Assembly (NCBI GenBank): GCA_003427395.1
Contig: BFEA01000080.1
Coordinates: forward strand, 2,929,040 to 2,993,039
Direction of reading: 5' to 3'
Source of the DNA: Chara braunii
Lineage: Eukaryota > Streptophyta > Charophyceae > Charales > Characeae
Length of the DNA stretch: 64,000 bases
Positions within the stretch are counted from its first letter, which is position 1. Every line of letters begins with the position of its first letter. The notes under the pieces were generated by a model. That model made no database searches, was not told the DNA's origin, and worked only from the letters and a program-made list of their open reading frames with translations. A program made the translations under genes and the position numbers. This document shows, one piece after another, positions 55,419-64,000 of the stretch.

Positions 55419-55459
55419 AAACAAACACATGCTCGCTTATCTTCTCTTCTGTAACATGG
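54685..55459. other. 3' flank of CNX6 with microsatellites
   Basis: (CT)n at 55039-55081 and (CT)n-(CA)n at 55377-55424. No further gene recognised; the 3' end of the CNX6 transcript should lie here. Confidence 0.5.
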
Positions 55460-56254
55460 TTACGCTGCCCCCAACCTATCCCTCAAATGATAGAATTCTT
55501 CGTTTTCTTTCCACATGCCATCCCCTTCCTCGTAGATCTCCTTTTTCCAGATCGCGACCCTCTTCTTGATCTCGTTGATTGAGAAATCGACGGCTTCCAG
55601 AGCCTCCCGCCTGTGCACCGAGGAAACGACGATGATGACTGAGGGTTCCCCGACCTCGACCTTTCCTGTGCGGTGTCCAATGGCTATCTTTCTCACGGGC
55701 CATTTCATTCGCATTTCTCGGCAGATTTCCGTCAGCTGACAGATCGCCATCGCATGGTAGGCCTCGTACTCCAACCTTGCCACCTTCTTGCCTTCGAATC
55801 TGTCCCGGGCGATCCCTTGGAAGCTGGCCACTGCTCCCGTCGTTTTGTCCTCGACAACCTTGAAGTACCGATTGATATCCAATGGCTCGCTCGTCAACTC
55901 CAGAACGTTTTCGCTCTGCAGTACTCCCGCGCCTCCATGGCGCGCCGATGACAGCTGCACCGCCGCATCTCCATTGCACCCTGATGACAGCTCAACTAGT
56001 TCGCCGTTGCATGTCGACGACAATTCCACCGAATCTCCGTTCCGCGTCGCCGGAAGCGACAGCGCGTCTCCACTTTCATCCAACGAAGACAGCGGCAGTG
56101 GCACCGACTCCTCGCTGCGCGCCAGTTGTGGAGCGCTCTCCGCGTGGCGCTGAGGCGGCGGCGGCGTCGGAGGCGGAGACAACGGCCCCGCAGACGTGTC
56201 GGAGACCTGGCTCTTCGTTCGGCCCGTCTTCCTCGCCATCGCTTTCTCCTCCAC
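55460..56254 (-). CDS. CNX6: Molybdopterin synthase large subunit (MoaE/MOCS2B), 264 aa
   Basis: Catalytic subunit of the cytosolic complex that converts precursor Z (cPMP) to molybdopterin, using sulfur from the C-terminal thiocarboxylate of the small subunit CNX7/MoaD. The ORF is uninterrupted. The MoaE domain spans about residues 116-255: GAVASFQGIARD (140-151), LEYEAY (161-166), IGHRTGKVEVGEPSVIIVVS (192-211), SSVHR (211-215) and IWKKEIYEEGDGMWKEN (235-251). The WKKE lysines fall where MoaE proteins have active-site lysines. Residues 1-115 are a low-complexity extension absent from most family members, with three CNGE/DLVELSS-like repeats at about 72-103. Plant CNX6 is about 200 residues, so an internal start is possible, but the upstream frame is open from 56254. 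No intron is needed. Confidence 0.9.
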   Translation of the reverse strand: MEEKAMARKTGRTKSQVSDTSAGPLSPPPTPPPPQRHAESAPQLARSEESVPLPLSSLDESGDALSLPATRNGDSVELSSTCNGELVELSSGCNGDAAVQLSSARHGGAGVLQSENVLELTSEPLDINRYFKVVEDKTTGAVASFQGIARDRFEGKKVARLEYEAYHAMAICQLTEICREMRMKWPVRKIAIGHRTGKVEVGEPSVIIVVSSVHRREALEAVDFSINEIKKRVAIWKKEIYEEGDGMWKENEEFYHLRDRLGAA

Positions 56255-57304
56255 TTGCTCTGTCGGTTCTCCTCCTCCCTTGCCGGTCGCCTTGCTTTAC
56301 AGCAACCCCGTTCTAAATTCACAAACGCGACACGATCAATTCCAAGCTCGGTCGTGGAAGTATACGGCACAGACAACGTCGCTCCAGCCCGGCCTCCACC
56401 TTGTACCGCAGCTATCTGCCAACAACGGAAAACGGAAAGAGACAGCCGCCGGCAACCGGACGACGAGGCGACGGTGCAAGCGCCAGATATACACAAAGAC
56501 GAAAGATACAAAGGTCGAGACACTACCAATCAAGCGCGCTCCAGAGAAAACGACGACAGGGAGACTAAGGAAGAGGCGCTGTGAGAGGACAACAACGTCG
56601 CTCGGGCGTTACGTTTCCCCGCAGTAAGGCAATCGACCCGTCGTTGCTAAACGGGAGCTCACAAACAACTCGAACTGGCAAGCGCATACCCCACTCCCGG
56701 AAGCCTACCGGAGTGTGTCTATATCTTCTGCGTCAGCCTGTCTAATTTATCTGTGCATCCACCTATGGACGTACGTGTCCCTGTATCCTTGGCGAAGTAA
56801 CTAGTTAGTCACTCAGATCGCAACACACGCCCACGCACAAACAAGCACAAGCACAGGCATACACTGAAGAAACCAATCCCGCTGTGTGAATGGTAAGGCG
56901 TAGTGGTCTCGTCGACTCCCAAAACAGATACGCACAATCTACGAATGAAAAAGATAAAGAGAGCGTGAGCAGAAGGAACAACGGCACCGGCGGCGGCGGC
57001 GACAGCCGCACTGTGAATAGCAAACGTCCGACGAAGCACTTATATTCCTTTTCGCACTTGCCTTGTGGTTGTAACACAGCACTTCCTCCCCGTCCCTCCA
57101 CTTCCAACCGGCCCGACTTCCGTCTCGGCCCGCGCAGACACGAAAAGCGACGAGCCCCCGCGCCTGGGAGGCGAAGCAGTCGGCCTACTCCAGTGTTTGC
57201 CTCCCTCTCGCCATCTCGATGTGATGGCCTCTCTCTCCACACACACACACACACACAAAAGCGTGCGGTGTCTTCAGGCCTCACTCCACGACTAAGCTAC
57301 CACA
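56255..57304. other. Upstream region of CNX6
   Basis: GC-rich sequence in which the CNX6 promoter and 5' UTR must lie. No clear TATA box. Reading frames on both strands are composition artefacts. A short CA tract lies at 57239-57258. Confidence 0.45.
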
Positions 57305-57402
57305 TCCACAATAGACAAAATATGGCGGTGTATCTTTCCATGTTCAAGCGGAAAATTCATTCTCATTTTGCACATTGGGTAAGTAGTGGAGCGAGTACCA
57401 TA
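57305..57402. mobile_element. Foldback family copy
   Basis: Core GTGTATCTTTCCATGTTCAA then GCGGAAAATTCATTCTC; right end CATTTTGCACATTGGG and GTAGTGGAGCG; left arm AGACAAAATATGGCGG. Confidence 0.6.
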
Positions 57403-57426
57403 CCACCACGGCTCGGCGCGTAGGTA

Positions 57427-57468
57427 CTGACCGGGCGGGCGGGCGGGCGGGCGGGCGGGCGGGCGGGC
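57427..57468. repeat. (GGGC)n tetranucleotide repeat
   Basis: Eight or more GGGC units. G-tracts at this spacing can form a G-quadruplex on this strand. Confidence 0.92.
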
Positions 57469-57769
57469 AAGAGACAGATGTCAGCCTCGCAGTTGAATGT
57501 GGCGGAGGATGCTGGGGAAAGGGGGGCTATCGTAGATAAGAGATAATAAGCGGGCCTGCGGCGACCACTGGATACCGATGGGGAGAAAACGAGAGACGAG
57601 AGGACAAAGAGAAGGGAGGCACGAGTCCCAGCCAAAGCCAGCGGGTTACTGGATTATCCACCCGACAGACACCTCGCCGAATGGAAATGGAAACGTCCGG
57701 TCGTTCGATCGTCCACACTGAAATCCGATCAGCCACTAACCACAACGCCGCAAACAAGCGAGAGCAGTG
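57469..57769. other. No gene seen
   Basis: Noncoding. Confidence 0.4.
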
Positions 57770-58080
57770 TAGTATTACAAAAAATATATGATTTTTTTTG
57801 GACTGGAAAAATATATATAAGCTATATATGAGGCTTGTGATGGGGTGTGAACCGACTGTAGAGTTTTCCATCTGGTGTGGGTGAGTGATAGTCTACTTTG
57901 ATTTTGGTTAAGGTGGATTATCACTTACAGTGTAATCAGTGAGGGGATTCTACAGACTGTGGAGGGTTCAGCCTCCTGATGAGTCGGTGAAACTCCGACG
58001 AACAGTTTTGTTGTCCTCTTCTCCCTCTCTGCCTAGGGTTTACCGGGCAGTTCTATTTGACGATATATAGAAGGGGGAAT
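57770..58080. repeat. Dispersed repeat R2, inverted copy
   Basis: GGTGTGAACCGACTGTAGAG, GTGTGGGTGAGTGATAGTCT and TTGTCCTCTTCTCCCTCTCT are reverse complements of blocks in 47690-47975. Confidence 0.8.
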
Positions 58081-58258
58081 ATATATAGAAGGGAAAGGAG
58101 AGGGTCTTTTTCTTTTTTCTTTTTTCTTTTTTCTTTTTTCTTTTTTTTTATGACCTATTGCTAGGCTACTCAAGCAGCAGTTACTAAGTCCTTTTTTTGA
58201 GGGAATTCAAGAAAATTAAAAAAGACTGTTTCGTAAGTCTGTGAAGCAGGCTAGACCA

Positions 58259-58968
58259 GGGGCCTGGACCCACTAGCAAGGTATTCTACCACGCCGTTCA
58301 GGATTTCGATCACGTGTGGCATAGAGTGACTGAGTATGGCCGTCGATCACTAGCAAGGTATTCTACCACACCGTTCAGGATCTCGACGGCCTGGTAGTTT
58401 CCGAGCGGGGAAGATGCCCACCTCCCGTCCAATGAGATGCATCGAATAAAAATAAAAAACGAAGTTGGACTAACTTGGACATGATAGCTCGTGGCTTTGC
58501 ATGGGCGGGAAGTCAGGATTTTATGGGCTTTAAAAGGGGGGGGGTGATTTCCAGACTTCGTTGTTTTTTTTTTGGCTCTGAGAAATAGAACTTGAAATGT
58601 GAAATTTTGAATATTGTGGTGCATCTGACAGGAACGCTTCCACGTCTGTCGGATGGCCTGTTAGAGGCATCATGAGATACATGGGGATGAATGTATCCCT
58701 ATAGCGATTACTTGTTTATCCTCGTGGCTGTGTTCGTGGACACATTTTATTGCCACGGTACATCAGTATGACAACTTATGTGAAGGATATCGTACCAACC
58801 CATGAATTCGGGTGCACAACTGTTCTTCATAGTTTTATGTGCTATTGCAATTCATTTTAAATCAGAAAACAATCCATTCATGCAAATAAAAAATCACTTT
58901 GTATTTTCCAAAAAATCATAAAACTATGTCACACGTCGTAGAATACTTCGCTGGTGGGTCCAGGCCCC
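58259..58968. mobile_element. TIR element of 710 bp, non-coding
   Basis: Left end GGGGCCTGGACCCACTAGCA then AGGTATTCTAC, right end GTAGAATACTTCGCTGGTGG then GTCCAGGCCCC: about 31 bases with four mismatches. Just inside the left end CACTAGCAAGGTATTCTACC and CGTTCAGGAT are duplicated (58271 and 58348). There is no transposase, so it is non-autonomous. Target duplication not evident. Confidence 0.7.
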
Positions 58969-59648
58969 AAGGGCGAGGTCCCACTAGCAACGGGATAGGA
59001 TAGAAACGAGTTTGTGGGGCAGTTGAGTGACCCAAATCCTGTCGTGCACTACTCGTGATCCCTCGGTCAGTATTGTACATGTATTACCCGAAAAAGTAAG
59101 GAGATTTTTGTTCCCCTCCTCCCTGGGCATGCCCGTGCAAAGAAAGCTTCCCGCCATAATCTTTTCAATCGATTGGGGGTGTGGCCAACCCCAAAGGAGA
59201 GCGGAGTTGGCCTTAGGCCCACTAGATAGAAAATTTTCAGTATTTTACTTGTTGTTGTGCAATGATCTCATTGTTCGGAGCCCTCCTTCAATCACGGAGT
59301 ATATGGAGGGTGTCATGATCAGTGATGACAGAAGGCGAGTTTATTCCAGAAAATGCGGCAGTTACTTTGTTCACGGTTGTTGCAACCACCACCATCAGAT
59401 CATTTGTGATCTGCTAATGGGACCTCGCCCCAGACCTCATTGCGGACCTCGCCCCAGTAGTAAGGGAAACAAGGTAGGTTCTACATTTTGATTTGAGAGA
59501 GCGGATAAGCTAAAGTGGTTCAGGCTGCCAGGATAACTTATGTGACTCCGGGTTGAATTGTGGGACCCCGGCGCTCCATTTTCGGAATATCATTGCATTG
59601 TGTTGCTTTAAGAAATATATATATATATATAATATATATATAAATATA
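58969..59648. other. No gene seen
   Basis: Noncoding. GGACCTCGCCCCAG is repeated near 59420 and 59443. TA microsatellite at 59614-59650. Confidence 0.45.
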
Positions 59649-59656
59649 TATATAAA

Positions 59657-60246
59657 CAGGGTAACCGACGTTCAGGACGGGCCGAACACCCGAACGTATG
59701 GGACCCGTTGGGGATGCGTTTGGCCGTTCAGGTCGAACGCGGACCAAAAAGGGGAAAAAAAAAGAAAAAAAAAAAACTTAAAAAAAGATATGTTATGAAG
59801 AAAAATAAATCAAACAAGATTTGTCTGAGCATTATATCTAAATTCCTGACCAAATTTGAAATAAAAATAAAATACAAAAAATAAATATTAATAGTAAAAA
59901 AAAAAAAAAAAAAAAAGTTTAATTTAGTGAATGCGCGAGCATGTTTTCGACACCGCCATCTTTGATGATTTTTCATTTGTTTTTGGCACAGCTAAATGCC
60001 CTGAAAATTTACAGATGTTTACACCACCATCTTTGGCGATTTCTAATCTTATTTGGCTGAGCCAAATGTACCTCACATCATAGAGAACTCGCAGAAGAAA
60101 ATTAAAAATATATATATATATAGGCCCCGAAATAATTTTTGGCGGGGGCCGAACGTGGTTGGGTTCGGATCCCGTACGGGACCCCGAATGCCCGTACGTA
60201 AGGAGGTCTGCCCGGGGACCTGCGTAAGTACTAGCTGGTGACCCTG
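59657..60246. mobile_element. hAT-like non-autonomous element (590 bp)
   Basis: Left end CAGGGTAACC and right end GGTGACCCTG form a 10-bp terminal inverted repeat. TATATAAA flanks both sides (59649-59656 and 60247-60254), the 8-bp target duplication expected of hAT elements, although the AT-rich context weakens this. The interior is AT-rich with CCACCATCTTTGGCGA and GACACCGCCATCTTTGATGA blocks shared, inverted, with the next element. No ORF. Confidence 0.65.
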
Positions 60247-60284
60247 TATATAAATAAATACATATATAATATATATTTATATAT

Positions 60285-60480
60285 ACTCAGCAAGCGGTCT
60301 AACTAAGTTGGTTAGGGTGCCCAAGTGGCATTCATGAGGTCGTGAGTTCAGTTGTCTGCGGCAGGCTTGGTGTCAACCACCTGAGAGAGATGGCTTGCTT
60401 CCACCCAATGCATACTCGTAGGGTCTTTGTGCATCACGGGTATATCATGATGTTTACTATTCACAACTCCATAAAGAAGG
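60285..60480 (+). mobile_element. tRNA-derived SINE candidate
   Basis: TCTAACTAAGTTGGTTAGGG resembles a tRNA D-arm with A box, and GAGGTCGTGAGTTCAGTTGT about 30 bases later resembles a T-arm with B box. The acceptor ends do not pair, and about 120 bases of unrelated sequence follow. This is the layout of a tRNA-derived SINE, or of a degraded tRNA gene. No target duplication or poly(A) tail could be fixed. Confidence 0.4.
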
Positions 60481-61056
60481 TACGATTGTAGTAGAATGCT
60501 TCATCTGATTTTCACCGTGTGGGAGGGAGGGAGAATGCTCGCCATAGCCACTGTTATTACTCTATAGGGGCGGAGGTAGATGGGAGATGATGGGTGTGTT
60601 GTCATGCTCACTGTCATGACTCTATAGAAAAAAGACGTCACTCTCCCAAACTGCTTCGTTGGATTTTTAGTGTGTGTGAATGTGTGAGTTATGTGTGGGT
60701 TGTGTGTAGTGCATGGGAGAGTATTGGCAACAAATACAATTCTTACTCGAGGGGAGCGTGCGGTAGATGGAAGGCGCAAATACTATCAAAATAATCGGTA
60801 TTTGCCTTAGTCAGCGCCCTCCACCGTTAAGTCCACCCTACACCCTGACCACCGTCAATTTCGGGAGGGGCAACATGCACCCTCTTGATTGCGAGAGGTA
60901 GACATGTTTGCATGGGTCCCCTGTATAGACTGAGTATTAGTGGTAGGAAGATAGTAAGAGATAGAACTGAGATAAGAGTATTGCTCAGTAGTTATAGTTT
61001 GAAAATATACATTTACGATATATATATATATATACATATATATATGCATATATATA
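60481..61056. other. No gene seen
   Basis: Two diverged copies of GCCATAGCCACTGTTATTAC / GTCATGCTCACTGTCATGAC, each followed by TCTATAG (near 60541 and 60600). No coding feature. Confidence 0.4.
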
Positions 61057-61064
61057 TATATATA

Positions 61065-61789
61065 CATGGTTGTCAGGCTGAACGTACAGAGGCCTCTAAG
61101 CTGACCCCTGAACATTTGCGCGTTCGGGTTCCCGTATGGGGCCCGAACCTGAAGGGGCTCAAACCCCGCAAAAAAATATTTTGATGCCTAAATATTTTTT
61201 TTTTATATATGAAAGTTATTTTATGAGTTTTTTGTGATGTAAGGTATCTCCCTCTTAATTTTGAAGCCATTCTGTTCAGCCAAAACAAAATGCAAAATCG
61301 ACAAAGATGGTGGTGTCAAAACTTGTTTGCCCACTCACTAATTTATTTTTTTTTTCTTTTCACTTTTTGTTTTTCCTTTATTTCATGGCATAAAAAAATA
61401 TATATATATTTTCAAACTTTATTAGTATATTCTCTATTATGTAAGATACACATATATAAATTTTCGTGGCATTTGTCACACAAAAAAAAAATTCGTTAAA
61501 GATGGCGATGTCAAAAACGTGCTCGCACACTCGATAATTTCATTCTCGTTTTATTTTTTTTATTTATTATTATTATTATTTATTTTTAGTATTTGATTTT
61601 CATTTCAAATTTGGTAACGAATTTGAATGTAATATTGACGCGAATATTGTTTAGTGTATTATTCTGCATAACGTATATTTTTTCAGATTTATTTGTTTAT
61701 TTATTTATTTATTTTTATTTTTTTTTCCGCATTGAGAAGCGGTGTTGAACGTTCGGGCGTTTGACCCGTCCCGAACGTCGGAAACCCTA
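61065..61789. mobile_element. Second hAT-like element, opposite orientation
   Basis: Right end reads, in complement, TAGGGTTTCCGACGTTCGGG, close to the CAGGGTAACCGACGTTCAGG start of the 59657 element. The left end CATGGTTGTC is diverged. Interior blocks AAAGATGGTGGTGTCAAAAC and AAAGATGGCGATGTCAAAAA are complements of those in the first element. It also holds the AAATTTGGTAACGAATTTGA / GCATAACGTAT core. Flanks are TA microsatellite. Confidence 0.6.
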
Positions 61790-62202
61790 TATATATACAT
61801 ATTCCGTATATGTATACATATATTGTCAAACAAAACTGCCAAGTTAAACGTAGTTATAAAGATCAAAAAGATAATAATGAAACAGTTATGACAGACCGTT
61901 TCATTAAAGTTCACTGACTCATCTATCTATCTATCTATTTATATATATGCATATAACTATATACATATATGCATCTTTATGGTATGAGGAGGGGTTGCAG
62001 AGGGACACACTTCAATTCTTAAAGTTAGCGTTAATTTTGCTTCGAGCAGTTTTAGTTGGTAAAAAAAATTACCAACATGCAATATAAATATATACATATA
62101 TGTTATATTATATATATATATATATTAATATAATATATATTATACATATATATCATATATATATATTCATATATGTGTATATATATATTATTATAATATA
62201 CC
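61790..62202. other. AT-rich, microsatellite-rich, no gene
   Basis: TATATATA tracts, ATCT repeats near 61921-61937, and GTCAAACAAAACTGCCAAG (61829) resembling the start of repeat R2. Confidence 0.6.
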
Positions 62203-62464
62203 AGGATACCAGAGTGGCCCAGGGTCACTTGCCTGGCCGGGCCAAAAAATATATAAATAATAACAATAATAAAATTATTTTTTATTTTTATTTTGTATTA
62301 TAAATTTGGTGATGAATTTCGATGTGACCGTGGGATAAAAGTTGTTCAATCTATTTTTATGCATAACATAGTTAGTTTTTTTTTTGTTTTTTTTTTTTTT
62401 TTGGGACCTTCCTTGGTCCTTACACGGGATGGCCACCTGGGGCAGGCGGCCCGACTGGTATCCT
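62203..62464. mobile_element. MITE of the AGGATACCAG family (262 bp)
   Basis: AGGATACCAG at 62203 and CTGGTATCCT at 62455-62464 are exact inverted ends. Inside: GGGTCACTTGCCTGGCCGGG, AAATTTGGTGATGAATTTCG, TGCATAACATAGTT, a T-run, and GGGACCTTCCTTGGTCCTTA. Confidence 0.7.
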
Positions 62465-63054
62465 AAATAATATATATATAATTTGAAGATGGAGCAACGA
62501 GAGGCATTAGGTGGTTCTAGTCGACGAAAAGATTTACCACCGTAATAGTACTTTAGTTTCACTATAGGTGGGAGAACATGACATTGGTTGCTTAGCTCAT
62601 AGTTACGTCAACTGCATACACAACTTTTTGTTTGCTTGTAGGTATTTAGTGAAAATAGAATGGCGTAGCTGCGTTGTCGTAGCGCACAACCTGCATATTG
62701 TTGCAAGCATTGGATCTTCACGATGGTATCACATAAGATTGTTTTGTGAATGAAAAAGGTACCGCTCCAACTGTGTGCCCCAACTATACTTCTCACGATG
62801 CCTTGCGACATGATAAAACTTTGTAAGGTACAACTTTTTTCTGCCACCACCCTTTGGTGTATCCGTGTCGAGCTACTGACTCATATACGTCGCACCAGAG
62901 GTAAACCTACCAAGGGTATTGTTAACCGGTTATAGCACAGGGGTAACGTGCGGTAGTTAGTCTGAGTAGCAAAATGATGAACCCTCATCGGACTCATCAC
63001 TCTCATGATGCAAGCAAACAAATAGACCCTAGCTCGAAGTTTACTACTTATTAT
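62465..63054. other. No gene seen
   Basis: Short frames on both strands with no family resemblance. Confidence 0.4.
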
Positions 63055-63420
63055 CATCATTCATCAAGCAATGAGACGACTCGTCCTTAAATCTTTATCT
63101 CACCATTTTTTCAAAACCAAATATATCTACATTCATCAAGTAGCGAGACAAATCGTCGTTGAGTCTTATCTAATTATTTTTTCAATACCAGACATTTTCA
63201 CTTATTAGGCAAATAAGACGACTTATCCTTGAAACTTTATCTCACTGCCTCAATAATATCAGTCAAATAAACCTTAATCAAACAATCATAACATCATTCA
63301 TCAAGCAGTCAAATACATCATTCATCAAACAATAAAATGATTCCTCATTGAATCTCTATCTCACTTCATGCAAAACAAATCTCAATCAATCAAGCGGTGA
63401 AACCGTTTAACCAAATTTTC
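63055..63420. repeat. Degenerate tandem repeat of about 95 bp
   Basis: CATCATTCATCAAGCA, GACGACTCGTCCTT and AATCTTTATCTCA blocks recur with changes at about 63057, 63128, 63205, 63290 and 63320. Confidence 0.65.
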
Positions 63421-63699
63421 GATTTGCAAAACATTCTCCTAATTAATTTACATATACGTATCCCTCACGTTCATGTTTTTTCTCAACCGGCAGCCTAAAC
63501 CACAAACGAAGCCTCGACCTCTGGCGGTCGAGCAGCGTCCACAAAATCTCAATATTTTTTTCATACCCAAAATATAAGAGGAAAAAAAAAAGAAAACCTT
63601 TTTTTCTGGAAGTAAACTTTATTTTTAAATTTTAATAAATAATAATTAAAAAATATGTAAAATTCAACCAAAAATAGCAATATATATGTATATTACGCC

Positions 63700-63945
63700 A
63701 CTAGCCAAGTCACGCCAGCCCGTGCAAGGATAAAGGAAGGTCCCAACAAAATAACATAAATAAAAAATAAAAAAATCCGACAAAAAACTATGTTATGCAG
63801 AACGATAAACTGAACAAATTTTACCTCAGGGTCATATCGAAAATTTTCACCAAATTTATAATAAAAAATAATTTTATTTTAATTTTTTCAATTTGTTTTT
63901 TATCCGGTCGGGCAAGTGACCCCAGACCAGTCTGGCAGCCTAGTG
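63700..63945. mobile_element. Inverted copy of the GCATAACATAG MITE family
   Basis: In complement it reads GGGGTCACTTGCCCGACCGG, AAATTTGGTGAAAATTTTCG, CTGCATAACATAGTTTTTTG and GGGACCTTCCTTTATCCTTG, the same block order as 62203-62464. The termini differ (CACTAG at both outer ends). Confidence 0.65.
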
Positions 63946-64000
63946 TATATACATGGAAACTTTTTATTTTATCGACACACACATATGGATTGATTGATTG

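Noticed and set aside
56126-56627. Plus-strand Arg-rich ORFs over the CNX6 N-terminus
   Set aside because: Antisense shadows of the GC-rich CNX6 N-terminal region; no family resemblance.

Overview
The window looks like nuclear DNA of a streptophyte green plant or alga. A charophyte such as Chara is my best guess, but that is inference. The evidence is an interstitial run of the plant-type telomere repeat TTTAGGG, a DUF4378-domain exon (a plant family), a plant-type CNX6/MOCS2B gene, Ty3/gypsy chromoviruses, and a nuclear copy of mitochondrial DNA carrying rps12-rps7. The sequence is dominated by mobile elements, microsatellites and small inverted-repeat elements. Three assembly gaps (N) lie inside GA/CT microsatellites. 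Only two host coding regions can be supported with confidence: a terminal exon of a DUF4378 protein (14213-15441, plus) and an apparently intronless molybdopterin synthase large subunit gene (55460-56254, minus).

Layout. 0-4.3 kb: hairpin repeats, a tRNA-like sequence, then the 3' end (integrase plus LTR) of a Ty3/gypsy element. 4.3-14 kb: an inverted minisatellite, degenerate coding-like fragments on the minus strand, a fragment of a group II intron reverse transcriptase (probably mitochondrial in origin), and microsatellites. 14-16.7 kb: DUF4378 exon and a telomeric repeat. 19.07-30.05 kb: an 11-kb chromovirus with two LTRs, primer binding site, gag-pol, canonical chromodomain, polypurine tract and an exact 5-bp target duplication (AGCAT). 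Its leader carries a nested LTR and a MITE. 31.8-41.8 kb: a minus-strand chimera of two related gypsy elements. Reading along the minus strand it has LTR, PBS, gag, protease, RT, a duplicated RT core, then a second RT start, RNase H, integrase, chromo-like domain and LTR. A 404-bp piece of mitochondrial DNA (rps12 3' end overlapping rps7 5' end) sits inside its RNase H. 42-51 kb: MITE families, one with TTAA target sites and one of mariner type with TA. 52-57.5 kb: low-complexity sequence around the CNX6 gene. 57.7-64 kb: AT-rich DNA packed with non-autonomous elements (hAT-like with a possible 8-bp target duplication, a mosaic MITE family) and a tRNA-derived SINE candidate.

The retroelements are decayed. 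Seven of nine in-frame stops found in the minus-strand polyproteins are TAG, and both catalytic aspartates of the 11-kb element's RT read as asparagine. This pattern fits deamination of methylated cytosine in CHG and CG contexts. I found no operon, CRISPR array or new enzymatic system. The most novel material is the architecture: the NUMT-in-retroelement, the triple-RT chimera and several apparently uncharacterised small element families.
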